Part shown: positions 9,249 through 18,754 of the stretch, piece after piece
Position numbering within the stretch: position 1 is the first letter of the stretch
How the letters are laid out: every line of letters begins with the position of its first letter
Assembly: GCF_000215955.2 (NCBI RefSeq)
Contig: NZ_AFNV02000013.1
Location: 60,661 to 124,660 of the forward strand
Length of the DNA: 64,000 nt
Direction of reading: 5' to 3'
DNA from: Salinisphaera shabanensis E1L3A
GTDB taxonomy: Bacteria > Pseudomonadota > Gammaproteobacteria > Nevskiales > Salinisphaeraceae
Translations under genes and position numbers: made by a program
Notes under the pieces: generated by a model
The model's input: the letters and a program-made list of their open reading frames with translations, nothing else
Database searches by the model: none
What the model was told of the DNA's origin: nothing

Positions 9249-10750
9249 GAACGACCAGGATTGACGAAGCTGCGGATGGCGTCGAATAAATCGGTGGGCA
9301 GCATCCCGCGCTGGCCGGCGGCTGCCGCTGCCTGATCGCCAGCGCGTGCGTGAACATAAACACCGAGGCTCGCCGCAGCGGACGTGTCCAGGCCTTGCGC
9401 GGCGAGCGCTGCGATCACGCCGGTCAGCAGATCGCCCATGCCCCCCACCGCCATGCCTGGATTGCCATCGGTACACAGCCACAACTCTTCCGGCGTGGCA
9501 ATCAGACTACCCGCGCCCTTGAGCACCACAGAGCCGCCGTAGCGTTCTCGCAACGTTTGTACCGCCTTCACTCGATCATCAAGAACCTCGGGGGTCGGCC
9601 AGTCGAGCAAGCGCCCGGCTTCGCCGGGATGCGGGGTGAGAATCCAGTTGTCGCGTTCGAAGGGCTCGCGCGCGAGCCGGTTCAGCGCATCCGCATCGAC
9701 CACGAGCGGCTTGTCACAGGCCATGACCTGATGCCAGAGATTTTCGGCCCAGGCGTCGCTGCCCAGGCCCGGCCCGATAGCGATGACGTCGCAGGCTTCA
9801 ATCAGCGTCGAGATCGACTCCTGTTCGCTCACGCCCAGACACATCAACTCGGGGCGTGCCTGGCTCATGGCGCCCGCATGATCCGCGTGGCATACCACAC
9901 TCACGAGGCCGGCACCGGAACGCAACGCCGCTTCTGCACTCATGCGGATCGAGCCGCCCATGCCACGGTTGCCACCGATGCAGAGCACGTGGCCATTGTC
10001 GCCTTTGTGCTGGTTACGCGAGCGCGGCCGAAGCGCTTTGCGCAAACGTCGATGGGTCAGCCGCCTTGCGACATAGGGTTGCTCGAAATAAAGCGCGTCG
10101 GGTGCATCCAACGCGCTGAAGGCAATATCACCGCAATGCGCCGGGCCTTCGCCAGTGAGCATGCCCAGCTTCAGCCCGATAAAGGTCGCGGTGGCATCGG
10201 CACGTACTGCATGCGCCCAGACGTGCCCCGTGCTGGCGTCGATACCTGATGCAATATCGATCGCAAACACGCCGATTCCGGCGTCGCCGGCTTCGTTGAT
10301 GCGCTCGATAGCGGCCGCAAAATCGCCTTCGACATCGCGGTTCAATCCGGTGCCGAGCAGCGCATCGACCACCACATCCGCCTCGATTGTCGCGTTCGAG
10401 AAGTTTTCGACCGTGCCGCCCTTATCCATATAGCGCGACAAGGCCTTGGCCGCATCGCCACTATACTGTTCGGTGCCGACGAGGCTGATTGCATGCACCT
10501 CCCAGCCGCCCTCGCGGGCAAGATCGGCTACGAGCAATCCATCCGCGCCGTTGTTTCCCGGCCCGCAGAAGACACAGAGCGTGCCCGGCATCGCCCAGAT
10601 ATGCGCAAGCTCTTCATAGGCGGCGCGCGCAGCCCGCTGCATCAGTTCGAAACCGTCGACATCGAATTCTTGGATAAAGCGACGATCAAGAGCAGCCACC
10701 TGCTCTGCGCCATAAACAACTTCGGGCAGATATTCGCTGGATTCGGTCAT
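9245..10750 (-). CDS. nnr: Bifunctional NAD(P)H-hydrate epimerase/dehydratase
   Basis: Repairs hydrated NADH and NADPH. The N-terminal YjeF_N epimerase half (about 1-215) shows CVFCGPGNNGADGLLVA and a VDALLGTGLNRDV segment. The C-terminal ADP-dependent dehydratase half (about 225-501) shows GHVLCIGGNRGMGG, ILTPHPGEAGRLL and GNPGMAVGGMGDLLTG, the nucleotide-binding signature. At 501 residues it is the usual fused form. It is the first gene of the nnr-tsaE-amiC group. The ATG at 10750 fits the family N-terminus. Confidence 0.94.
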   Translation of the reverse strand: MTESSEYLPEVVYGAEQVAALDRRFIQEFDVDGFELMQRAARAAYEELAHIWAMPGTLCVFCGPGNNGADGLLVADLAREGGWEVHAISLVGTEQYSGDAAKALSRYMDKGGTVENFSNATIEADVVVDALLGTGLNRDVEGDFAAAIERINEAGDAGIGVFAIDIASGIDASTGHVWAHAVRADATATFIGLKLGMLTGEGPAHCGDIAFSALDAPDALYFEQPYVARRLTHRRLRKALRPRSRNQHKGDNGHVLCIGGNRGMGGSIRMSAEAALRSGAGLVSVVCHADHAGAMSQARPELMCLGVSEQESISTLIEACDVIAIGPGLGSDAWAENLWHQVMACDKPLVVDADALNRLAREPFERDNWILTPHPGEAGRLLDWPTPEVLDDRVKAVQTLRERYGGSVVLKGAGSLIATPEELWLCTDGNPGMAVGGMGDLLTGVIAALAAQGLDTSAAASLGVYVHARAGDQAAAAAGQRGMLPTDLFDAIRSFVNPGRS

Positions 10751-10805
10751 GCTCTCATTCTAGCGTCATCGCCGACATCACGGCGATGGCCTCGGAGGCG
10801 GCTTT

Positions 10806-12446
10806 TCAGTCGTGCTCGTTCCAGGCACGGCGTACTCGATTCATCAAGGCAGCAGTCGAGGCGTCGTGGTCGACCGCATCGACACCGCCGTCCAGCTCGC
10901 CCAGCAGCTGACCCGCCATGGTCTTGCCCAGTTCGACGCCCCACTGGTCAAAACTGTTGATATCCCAGAGCACACCCTGAACGAATACCTTGTGTTCATA
11001 GGCGGCTAGCAGTGCGCCGAGATGCCGGGCATCGAGCCGATCCATAACAATCGTCGAACTCGGACGATTGCCGTCGAATCGACGCGCAGCCAACAACTGT
11101 TCGAGCGCGAAGCCACTCGCCCCTTGCGACGTCAATTCGTCGACAAGCGCCTGATTATCGCGCCCGCACATGAGCGCCTCGGCCTGGGCGATACAGTTCG
11201 CCACACGCTGGCGTTCGCGCTCATCGCCCGCCGCATCGGGATTCGACAACGGCAATACGAAATCGACATCCGCGGCAAGTACGCCCTGATGAAGCATCTG
11301 GAAGAACGCATGTTGAGCGTTCGTACCGACGCTTCCCCAGACAGTCGGCACCGTTTCGATCCGGCTGGGCTCTCCGCCACGGGTCACCGACTTGCCGTTG
11401 CTCTCCATTTCAAGCTGTTGCAGATAGGCCGGCAAGGCAGCCAAACGCTGTGCATAGGGCACGACCACGTGGCTTGGCAGGCCCAGGAAGTTGTTGTTCC
11501 AGACACCAACCAGCCCAAGCGTGGCCGGCAGATTCTCTTCCAGCGGGGCCTGGAGGAAATGCTCGTCCATGGCATACGCGCCGGCCAGCAGTTCGTCGAA
11601 CACCTCCATGCCAAGACCGAGCGCGATCGAGATACCGACCGCCGACCACAACGAAAAACGGCCGCCCACCCAGTCCCAGAAACCGAACATGCGATCGATG
11701 CCGAACGCGCTCACGGCTTGCGAATTGGTAGAAACCGCAACGAAATGACTTGCGATATCAGCCTCGGACGCCCCGTTGTCGAGCAGCCACTGGCGGGCGA
11801 CCTGGGCATTTGCCAACGTCTCCGCCGTAGTGAACGATTTGGACGTTACGACGAACAACGTGCGCTCGGGATCCATGCGCATGAGCGTGTCGTCCAGATC
11901 CGCCGGATCGACATTGGCGACGAAATGACAGTGGATGCGCTGGCGAAGCGAGGCCAGCGCATCGCAAACCAGACGCGGCCCGAGATCCGAGCCACCAATA
12001 CCGATATTGACGACATCACTAATGGGCGCGCCGGTATAACCCGTCCATCGCCCTCGGCGTACGTCGTCCACGAACGCTGCCATTTCGGCACGCACCGTAT
12101 GCACTTCGTCGTACAACGGCGCGTCGGCCGGCCGACGCAATGCAATATGCCAGGCCGCGCGTCCCTCACTATTATTGATCGGCGCGCCGGAAAACAACGC
12201 CTCGCGAGCAGCGTGAAAATGCTGGCTTTCAGCCAGGCGGCTCAACGCTTGCATGACCGCCTGATCGATACGCTGCTTGGAATAATCGAGCGTGATACCC
12301 GCCGCTTCGAGCGTAAAACGCTCTGCGCGGCGCGGATCGTGCTCGAACATCGAGTCAACGCGTGCGCGCTGCATCTGAGCGGCGAGCCGGCCCAGCTCTC
12401 GCCAGGCCGGCTTCTGACGTATATCGCTCACCAGCTTAGCCGGCAC
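10806..12446 (-). CDS. pgi: Glucose-6-phosphate isomerase
   Basis: Interconverts glucose-6-phosphate and fructose-6-phosphate in the cytoplasm. The 546-residue length is typical. Visible motifs are VVNIGIGGSDLGPRLV (about 145), the signature FVVTSKSFTTAETLANA (about 200), the catalytic Glu in QLEMESNGKSV (about 350), VWGSVGTNAQHAFFQMLHQG and a GVLWDINSFDQWGVELGK C-terminal signature containing the catalytic Lys region. It lies 16 bp downstream of panD on the same strand and probably shares its transcript, as in related genomes. Confidence 0.97.
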   Translation of the reverse strand: MPAKLVSDIRQKPAWRELGRLAAQMQRARVDSMFEHDPRRAERFTLEAAGITLDYSKQRIDQAVMQALSRLAESQHFHAAREALFSGAPINNSEGRAAWHIALRRPADAPLYDEVHTVRAEMAAFVDDVRRGRWTGYTGAPISDVVNIGIGGSDLGPRLVCDALASLRQRIHCHFVANVDPADLDDTLMRMDPERTLFVVTSKSFTTAETLANAQVARQWLLDNGASEADIASHFVAVSTNSQAVSAFGIDRMFGFWDWVGGRFSLWSAVGISIALGLGMEVFDELLAGAYAMDEHFLQAPLEENLPATLGLVGVWNNNFLGLPSHVVVPYAQRLAALPAYLQQLEMESNGKSVTRGGEPSRIETVPTVWGSVGTNAQHAFFQMLHQGVLAADVDFVLPLSNPDAAGDERERQRVANCIAQAEALMCGRDNQALVDELTSQGASGFALEQLLAARRFDGNRPSSTIVMDRLDARHLGALLAAYEHKVFVQGVLWDINSFDQWGVELGKTMAGQLLGELDGGVDAVDHDASTAALMNRVRRAWNEHD

Positions 12447-12462
12447 AGAAGCCGGAGACGGC

Positions 12463-12843
12463 TCAGGCCGCCTGTACCGGAATGGCGTTACGTGTATGCG
12501 TGACCTGATTGTTCTCGTCGAGATAGATCAGGCGCGGTTTGTGCGCGCGCGCTTCACCCTCGGGCATGCGCGCATAGGCACAGATGATCAGTCGATCGCC
12601 GGGGCTGGCCTTATGTGCCGCTGCGCCGTTGACCGAAATCACCCGTGAGCCGGCTTCCGCGCTGATCGCATAGGTGGAGAAGCGTTCACCGTTGGTGACG
12701 TTGTAAATCTCGATCTGCTCATAGGGAAAAATGCCAGCGGCATCGAGCAGATCCGCGCCGATCGCGCAGGAGCCTTCATAATCGAGCTCGGCGTGCGTGG
12801 TGCAGGCGCGATGAAGTTTTGCCTTGAGAAGCGTCACTTGCAT
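12463..12843 (-). CDS. panD: Aspartate 1-decarboxylase proenzyme
   Basis: Makes beta-alanine for pantothenate. A 126-residue pyruvoyl enzyme starting [20 protein letters not shown]. The self-processing site Gly24-Ser25 is intact (DYEGSCAIG), as are Lys9, the conserved [14 protein letters not shown] segment with Tyr58-type catalysis, and [19 protein letters not shown]. Cleavage before Ser25 should give the pyruvoyl cofactor. It lies between panC and pgi on one strand, so all three pantothenate genes are adjacent (panB-panC-panD). Confidence 0.97.
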   Translation of the reverse strand: MQVTLLKAKLHRACTTHAELDYEGSCAIGADLLDAAGIFPYEQIEIYNVTNGERFSTYAISAEAGSRVISVNGAAAHKASPGDRLIICAYARMPEGEARAHKPRLIYLDENNQVTHTRNAIPVQAA

Positions 12844-12912
12844 GACTGATTCCTGTGATCCGAAAACGGGGAAATTCGCCTAAAGACTAACGAAAAACGT
12901 CGCGCTCGACCA

Positions 12913-13758
12913 CTAATTCGGTGTGGCCTCGACCGCCATATTGTCGATCAGGCGCGCGCGCCCGAGAAACGCGGCGGCGAGCACGCGAAAGGCGCACATA
13001 TCGGTACTTGGCGCCATCAGTTCGGGCGACCGGATCTCGAAATAATCGGTTTCCAGCCCGGCCTCGTCCAGCAAGGCCCGACCACGCGCTTCCAGGTCAG
13101 CGAAATTCCGGTCACCTTCGAGCAGGCGCATTCTGCAATCTTCGAGTGCGGCCGACAGTGCCGGCGCGCACTGGCGCTCCTCGGCACTGAGATACTGGTT
13201 GCGCGACGACAGCGCAAGTCCATCCGCTTCGCGCACGGTCGGCACGCCGACGATCTGAACGGCCATGCAGAGATCGTCGACCAGCCGGCGAATAACGGCC
13301 AACTGCTGAAAATCCTTTTCGCCGAAGAAAGCACAATCCGGGCCGACGAGATTCAACAGCTTGGTCACCACCGTGGCCACGCCTTCAAAATGACCCGGCC
13401 GGCGGCTGCCGCAGAGCATGTCGGTGATGCCCTCCACCCGCACGGTGGTCGCCGTCGTGCCGCCATGCGGATACATCTGATCCACGCTTGGTGCGAATAC
13501 GGCATCGGCGCCGGCTTGTTCGAGCGCACGCACATCGGCATCCAGCGTTCGCGGGTAGCTGTCGAGATCCTCGTTCGGCCCGAACTGAAGCGGGTTGACG
13601 AAAATACTGACCACCACCCGTTCGCATCGAGCGCGCGCCGCTGCCACCAGGGCAAGATGTCCCGCGTGCAGATTGCCCATTGTCGGCACGAGCCCAAGCG
13701 TGCCATCGGCGCTGGCGCGCCATGCGCGCAGATCGTGCGCTGTCTCCAGTCTTTGCAT
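12913..13758 (-). CDS. panC: Pantoate-beta-alanine ligase (pantothenate synthetase)
   Basis: Condenses pantoate with beta-alanine using ATP. The 281-residue product has the HIGH-like motif VPTMGNLHAGHLALV (about 24-38), SIFVNPLQFGPNEDLDSYPR, a pantoate/ATP region FFGEKDFQQLAVIRR and the KMSKS-equivalent LALSSRNQYLS (about 185). It begins 12 bp after the panB stop, so the two are one transcription unit. Identification is secure. Confidence 0.96.
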   Translation of the reverse strand: MQRLETAHDLRAWRASADGTLGLVPTMGNLHAGHLALVAAARARCERVVVSIFVNPLQFGPNEDLDSYPRTLDADVRALEQAGADAVFAPSVDQMYPHGGTTATTVRVEGITDMLCGSRRPGHFEGVATVVTKLLNLVGPDCAFFGEKDFQQLAVIRRLVDDLCMAVQIVGVPTVREADGLALSSRNQYLSAEERQCAPALSAALEDCRMRLLEGDRNFADLEARGRALLDEAGLETDYFEIRSPELMAPSTDMCAFRVLAAAFLGRARLIDNMAVEATPN

Positions 13759-13770
13759 TACAGCCGCGTT

Positions 13771-14604
13771 TTAAGAGAAAGCGTGTTCGGCGCCGGGATA
13801 GCGGCCGTCCTTCACTTCGGCCACATACTCGGTGACTGCGGCGTCGAGCGTGTCCGCGTTGTCCATGTAATTCTTCACGAACCGCGGCTTGCGACCCGGC
13901 GACAGACCGAGGATATCGTAGATGACCAGAATCTGACCGTCGGTGTCCGGCCCGGCACCAATACCGATGACCGGCACTTTGGCGTTCGCGGTGATTTCGG
14001 CACCCAGCGCCGACGGTACGCATTCGAGGAGAATGACGTCCGCGCCGGATTCCTCAAGCAATTTGGCGTCGCGGATCATGGTCTGTGCCGCATCGCCGCG
14101 CCCCTGAACCTTGAACCCACCCATCTTGTGCACGAGCTGCGGCTGCAAACCGATATGGGCACATACCGGCACGCCCCGCATCGACAGATGTTCGATCGTG
14201 TCTGCCTGAATTTCGCCCCCTTCGAACTTGACCATCTGCGCCATGCCCTCACCCATGAGACGGCGTGAGGTTTCCAGGGCGTCGTGCTTGGTGCCGTAGG
14301 AAAGAAACGGCAGATCGGTCATTAGGAACGCGCGCGAAAGCCCGGCGGCCGTAATACGGCTGTGATAAACCATGTCATCGACGGTGACCGGCACCGTGGT
14401 CGAATTCCCCTGAACCACCATGCCCAGCGAGTCACCCACGAGCACCACGTCCACGCCGGCGCGATCTTCCAGCGCGGCAAAGCTGGCGTCATAGGCAGTC
14501 AGGCAGGCGATCTTCTCGCCCTCGGCCTTCATGCGCGCCAAATCGGAAACGGTGACGGGCTTGGCGTCACGCTGCTGCAGATGCGGGTAGGGACTGGTCT
14601 TCAT
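13771..14604 (-). CDS. panB: 3-methyl-2-oxobutanoate hydroxymethyltransferase
   Basis: Adds a hydroxymethyl group from methylene-tetrahydrofolate to 2-oxoisovalerate, giving ketopantoate, the first committed step to pantothenate. The 277-residue TIM-barrel protein shows KIACLTAYDASFAALEDRAG, the metal-binding VLVGDSLGMVVQG (about 56-68), VCAHIGLQPQ and VIGIGAGPDTDGQILV. Its substrate 2-oxoisovalerate comes from the valine pathway encoded at 42-46 kb. First of the panB-panC-panD-pgi run; 57 bp separate it from the folK fusion gene upstream. Confidence 0.97.
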   Translation of the reverse strand: MKTSPYPHLQQRDAKPVTVSDLARMKAEGEKIACLTAYDASFAALEDRAGVDVVLVGDSLGMVVQGNSTTVPVTVDDMVYHSRITAAGLSRAFLMTDLPFLSYGTKHDALETSRRLMGEGMAQMVKFEGGEIQADTIEHLSMRGVPVCAHIGLQPQLVHKMGGFKVQGRGDAAQTMIRDAKLLEESGADVILLECVPSALGAEITANAKVPVIGIGAGPDTDGQILVIYDILGLSPGRKPRFVKNYMDNADTLDAAVTEYVAEVKDGRYPGAEHAFS

Positions 14605-14661
14605 GGCGCGGGACTATACCAAAGACGTGTTGACATGCGGTGGCCTGTGAACAAGTCAGCG

Positions 14662-15783
14662 CTACAACGCACCGTTATCGAGCACCACATGGGACGCGTC
14701 GCTGGTCAGCGCCTCGACGACCGCACGATAGTCCGACTCACGGGCGACCAGATCCAGCGCCGACGCATCGACTCGAATCAGCCGCGTCGCGTCGTAGCGC
14801 GCGAACAGCGCTCGATAGGCCGCCACGACCGTACGTAGATAATCTTCGGTAAGCGGGCGCTCGGCCAGGCGATCGCGCTGGGCGATTCGCGCCATGAGCA
14901 CCTCGACCGGCGCATCCAGATAGATCACGCAATCCGGCGTCGGGGCCGCCCACGACAGCCGCGCATAAATCTCTTCATACAACGCCAACTCCGGCCCCGA
15001 GAGGGTCAGGCGCGCGAACAACGGATCCTTGTCGAACATGAAATCGGCAATACAGCCACCCTCGAACAGATCGACCTGGCGCAGCGCATCGATCTGGCGA
15101 GCGCGTTGCAGCAGAAACGACAACTGCGCGGCCAACGCGTTGGCGGTGGGATTGTCGTAGAACGCGGCCAGAAACGGATTGTCTTCCGGCGCTTCGCGCA
15201 ATTCTCGTGCGCCCAGCGTGGCGGCAAGACGCGTGGCAAGCGTGCTCTTGCCCACGCCGATCGGGCCCTCGATCGCGATATAGGCCCCCGCCTTCATTTT
15301 TTTATCCCAGCGCTCGACACCTTGCGCGTCGATCACCCGGGCCAGATCGGCCACCCGCCCAGCGCTGCCGAGCGTAAGCGCCGGTGCGATCTCGGCCAGC
15401 GGCACCAACACAAAGGCGCGCTCGAAGGCGCGCGGATGCGGCAGTTGCAACGCCGGATCGCTGCAACGCAGATCGTCGTAGGCCAGCAGATCGAGATCGA
15501 GCGTACGTGCGCCCCAGCGCACGTCGCGCACACGCCCGTGCTCGGCTTCGATCGCGTGCATCAAATCGAGTAGTGCCCGTGCGCCGAGGCTCGTCGCGAG
15601 CGCCGCACAGGCGTTGCAGAACATCGGCTGGTCGGGCGGCCCGCCGATGGGCACGGTGCGGTAGAGCGACGACATCGCCAACACGCGCACGCCCGGCGAA
15701 CGATCGAGAGCGTCGATCGCGGTGGTGACTTGATCGGACGGCGATTCCAGATTGCTACCCAGACCAACCCAGGCAACGCTCAT
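14662..15783 (-). CDS. folK: Fused HPPK (FolK) and deoxynucleoside kinase
   Basis: A 373-residue two-domain protein. Residues 1-160 are 6-hydroxymethyl-dihydropterin pyrophosphokinase, seen in AWVGLGSNLESP, the VRDVRWGARTLDLDLLAYDD signature and LPHPRAFERAFVLVPLAEI. From Met163 (MKAGAYIAIEGPIGVGKST) a complete deoxynucleoside kinase of the dCK/dGK family follows, with P-loop, the ERS-like segment replaced by FMFDKDPLFARL, and a YLDAPVEVLMARIAQRDR lid region. The internal Met at 15295-15297 could also start a free kinase. The ATG at 15783 gives the FolK N-terminus. It lies between pcnB and panB, the usual folK position. Which deoxynucleoside is used cannot be told. Confidence 0.92.
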   Translation of the reverse strand: MSVAWVGLGSNLESPSDQVTTAIDALDRSPGVRVLAMSSLYRTVPIGGPPDQPMFCNACAALATSLGARALLDLMHAIEAEHGRVRDVRWGARTLDLDLLAYDDLRCSDPALQLPHPRAFERAFVLVPLAEIAPALTLGSAGRVADLARVIDAQGVERWDKKMKAGAYIAIEGPIGVGKSTLATRLAATLGARELREAPEDNPFLAAFYDNPTANALAAQLSFLLQRARQIDALRQVDLFEGGCIADFMFDKDPLFARLTLSGPELALYEEIYARLSWAAPTPDCVIYLDAPVEVLMARIAQRDRLAERPLTEDYLRTVVAAYRALFARYDATRLIRVDASALDLVARESDYRAVVEALTSDASHVVLDNGAL

Positions 15784-15838
15784 CGCAAGGCAGTTGAACT
15801 CGCCGTTGCCGGCATCGGCCGGTTTTCCGACGATCGCC

Positions 15839-17134
15839 TCAGGCGGATTCACTACGACGGCGTCCGCCGCGGCGACGTTTACGCGGCTTGCCCGGCGCGC
15901 TAGCGCCCGAGCCCGGTGCCGGTGTGGACGGGTCGTTCTGCGCCATCGTCCACCAGTCCGCCAGCTCCTGATCCACCTCGCCGACCGCGGCCCGCAACAA
16001 TAGAAAATCGTAGGCCGCGCGAAAACGTGGATGCGCAATCATACGCGCAGGCTGCTTACCCCGGCGCCGATGAAAACGCGGCTGCAAATGCCAGATCTCG
16101 CGCATGGGAATCGAAAAGCGTTTGGGAATAGAAACGCGCTGAATCTGTTCGCCTACGACCGCGCTCTGCGCACTGGCAAGTGCCGGCGCCGGTGCCATAC
16201 CGTCGCGCTCGAGCGTCGCGGCATGCTCGCGCACCGCCGGCCACAGCAAGGCTGCAAACAGGAAGGCAGGCGTAACCGGCTTGCCGGCTTCGATACGCGC
16301 CGCCGTATTGGTAATAGCCTGTTCGATGAGTGCTTCGCTGGCCGCGCCCGAGGGCGAATCCAGCACGGCCGAGGTCTGCGCGAACATCGGCGTGAACAGC
16401 CCGTATTCGCGCAGCATACGAAACACGCGTGCGCCGGCCGGGTTCATCAATAGCTTGAGCACTTCATCGAACATGCGCGCCGCCGGCACATCGGCGAGTA
16501 GCCCGACCAGTTCGCGCGGCGGACGCGCGGGCTCGTCAATTGTCAGCCCCAGCTTCGCGGCGATACGCACGGCACGAATCATGCGCACCGGATCTTCGCG
16601 ATAGCGCACGGCCGGGTCGCCGATCAGGCGCAAACGACAGGCGGCCACATCGTCCATGCCGCCGACGTAATCGTGCACACAGTCGTCGGCGATATCGTAA
16701 TACAGGCCGTTGATGGCGAAATCACGCCGGCGCGCGTCCTCGGCAATCGAGCCGAACACGTTGTCGCGTAATACGCGGCCCGCGTCATCGAGTTCACGCG
16801 TATCGGCGTCCGGCTCGGATGTGCCCGGATCGGCCCGGAACGTCGAAACCTCGACGATTTCCCGGCCGAAGCGCACATGCGCGATACGAAAACGCCGCCC
16901 GATAAGCCGTGCCTTGCGGCCGAACACTTCGACCACCTGCTCGGGCTCGGCATCGGTGGCAACGTCGAAGTCCTTGGGCGGTACGCCCAGCAGCAAGTCG
17001 CGCACGGCGCCGCCAACCAGGCAGGCGCGAAAACCCGCCCCATGCAAACCTTCGAGCGTGTCGAGCGCGGCCCGACTGATCTGTTCCCGCGCGATGCCGT
17101 GCTCGTGCGCTTCGATAACGCGTAACTCGTTGAT
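15839..17134 (-). CDS. pcnB: Poly(A) polymerase I
   Basis: Adds 3' poly(A) tails to RNA, promoting decay. The core shows LVGGAVRDLLLGVPPKDFDVATDAEP with the catalytic Asp pair, DARRRDFAINGLYYD, and YREDPVRMIRAVRIAAKLG. A basic tail, KPRKRRRGGRRR, binds RNA. The first usable TTG is at 17047 (402 aa), but homology continues upstream in the same frame through VIEAHEHGIAREQISRAALD. No ATG, GTG or TTG occurs between that stretch and the upstream in-frame stop. I therefore start it at an in-frame ATC at 17134, with GGGG 7 bp upstream (431 aa); ATC at 17116 is another option. E. coli pcnB starts with AUU, so a weak start is plausible here. Confidence 0.85.
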   Translation of the reverse strand: MNELRVIEAHEHGIAREQISRAALDTLEGLHGAGFRACLVGGAVRDLLLGVPPKDFDVATDAEPEQVVEVFGRKARLIGRRFRIAHVRFGREIVEVSTFRADPGTSEPDADTRELDDAGRVLRDNVFGSIAEDARRRDFAINGLYYDIADDCVHDYVGGMDDVAACRLRLIGDPAVRYREDPVRMIRAVRIAAKLGLTIDEPARPPRELVGLLADVPAARMFDEVLKLLMNPAGARVFRMLREYGLFTPMFAQTSAVLDSPSGAASEALIEQAITNTAARIEAGKPVTPAFLFAALLWPAVREHAATLERDGMAPAPALASAQSAVVGEQIQRVSIPKRFSIPMREIWHLQPRFHRRRGKQPARMIAHPRFRAAYDFLLLRAAVGEVDQELADWWTMAQNDPSTPAPGSGASAPGKPRKRRRGGRRRSESA

Positions 17135-17260
17135 GGTGTCGCCCCGAAATTGAAAGACTGAAAACGTTTTGCGCCTAGTTTACAACGGTTGGGCGCTCAA
17201 CTGGTCCACGGCTGCTAAGCTCGCTTGCTGTTGTCGCCCGTCAACTCCAACAGCGCCGCC

Positions 17261-18754
17261 ATGAAATACAGCGAATACGTTCAACACGACGCCCTCGGGC
17301 TGGCCCGCCTGGTGGCCGAACGCCAGGTCGATGCCACGGCCCTTCTCCATCTGGCCCGCGAACGACTGGCCGACGTCAATCCACAGCTCAATGCGGTTGT
17401 CCATCGAATGGACACGATCGCCGATGCGCGCGCGAAAGAAAGCGTGGACGGCGCGTTCGCGGGTGTTCCATTCCTGATCAAGGATCTGTTCCAGGACTAT
17501 GCCGGTGTGCCCAGCGGCTACGGCAACGCGGCGCTCAAACGTGCCGGCTTTGCGCCACAGGAACATGCCGAAATCACGCGCCGTTTCATGGCCAGCGGCG
17601 TCAATATCTTCGCCAAAACGAATACGCCCGAATTCGGCGCCAAAGGCGTTACCGAGCCCGAAGCGTTCGGCATTACCCGCAACCCCTGGAATACAGGCCA
17701 CACCCCCGGTGGCTCGTCGGGCGGCTCCGCGGCGGCCGTGGCCGCCGGGGTCGTACCCATGGCCGGTGCCAACGATGGTGGCGGCTCGATTCGTATCCCG
17801 GCCGCCTGTTGCGGCTTGTTCGGACTCAAGCCCGGCCGTGCACGCGTGCCGGGCGGGCCAGCGCGCAGCGATTTAATGCACGGCGCGGCGGTCGATCATG
17901 TAATCACCCGCTCGGTGCGCGACAGCGCGGCCATGCTCGACGCGATCGCCGGCTATGAAAAAGGCGCCATCGTACGCCTGGCCGAACCAGAGGCCGGCTA
18001 CCTCGCGGCGATCGAAACAGCGCCGAAAGCCCTGCGTATCGGTGTGCTCGATACATCGCCGCTGGATATCCCGCTACACGAGCAAGCGCATGCGGCGATT
18101 GACACGACCACGAAACTGCTCGAGTCGCTTGGCCACACGGTCGAACGCGCCGCACCAGCCATCGACGGATTGCAACTCGGACGTGATTTCCTGTCGATGT
18201 GGTTCGTGCAGATGGCGATCCAGGTCGACGACGTACGTGCGCGCACTGGCGCCAAGGCCGACGAATTCGAGCTCGACACACGTGCAATGGCCCATGTCGG
18301 CCGCGCGTTTTCCGCGACCGAATATATGCAGGCATTCGAACGCTGGCGCGGTTATCGCTATGCGCTGGCCGAGTTCCATGCCGAATACGACCTGCTGCTC
18401 ACCCCGACACTGGCCAATCCGCCATCGTGCATCGGCGAGTCGGTCACGCCGAGATGGCAACAGATGGCACTACGTCCCCTGCTACGGCTGCCGACGGGGC
18501 GGGCACTCATCCGCTCCGGCATCGTGGAACAGATCGCACGCGAGAATCTCAAGCATGTGCCCTTTACCCAGCTTGCCAACCTGACCGGCGTACCAGCCAT
18601 GTCGGTGCCGTTGCATATGACCCCGGACGGCCTGCCCCTGGGCAGTCAGTTCGTCGGCGCGCCGTCGAGCGAGTCGCTGCTGCTGCGTCTGGCCGCTCAG
18701 CTCGAAGAAGCCGCGCCCTGGTTCGATCGTCTGCCGGTAATCGGAGGCCACTAA
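17261..18754 (+). CDS. Amidase-signature family enzyme
   Basis: A 497-residue amidohydrolase with the Ser-cisSer-Lys triad: Lys in GVPFLIKDLFQDY (about 70), cis-Ser in PGGSSGGSAAAVAAGVVPMA (about 145-165) and the nucleophile Ser in NDGGGSIRIPAACCGLFGLK (about 175). It resembles 6-aminohexanoate-cyclic-dimer hydrolase-like amidases more than GatA, because it lacks the GatCAB context. The substrate is unknown. The ATG at 17261 begins the conserved N-terminus; a TTG 36 bp upstream has no support. Its stop overlaps the start of the RDD gene by one base (TAATG), so the two are coupled. Confidence 0.85.
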   Translation: MKYSEYVQHDALGLARLVAERQVDATALLHLARERLADVNPQLNAVVHRMDTIADARAKESVDGAFAGVPFLIKDLFQDYAGVPSGYGNAALKRAGFAPQEHAEITRRFMASGVNIFAKTNTPEFGAKGVTEPEAFGITRNPWNTGHTPGGSSGGSAAAVAAGVVPMAGANDGGGSIRIPAACCGLFGLKPGRARVPGGPARSDLMHGAAVDHVITRSVRDSAAMLDAIAGYEKGAIVRLAEPEAGYLAAIETAPKALRIGVLDTSPLDIPLHEQAHAAIDTTTKLLESLGHTVERAAPAIDGLQLGRDFLSMWFVQMAIQVDDVRARTGAKADEFELDTRAMAHVGRAFSATEYMQAFERWRGYRYALAEFHAEYDLLLTPTLANPPSCIGESVTPRWQQMALRPLLRLPTGRALIRSGIVEQIARENLKHVPFTQLANLTGVPAMSVPLHMTPDGLPLGSQFVGAPSSESLLLRLAAQLEEAAPWFDRLPVIGGH

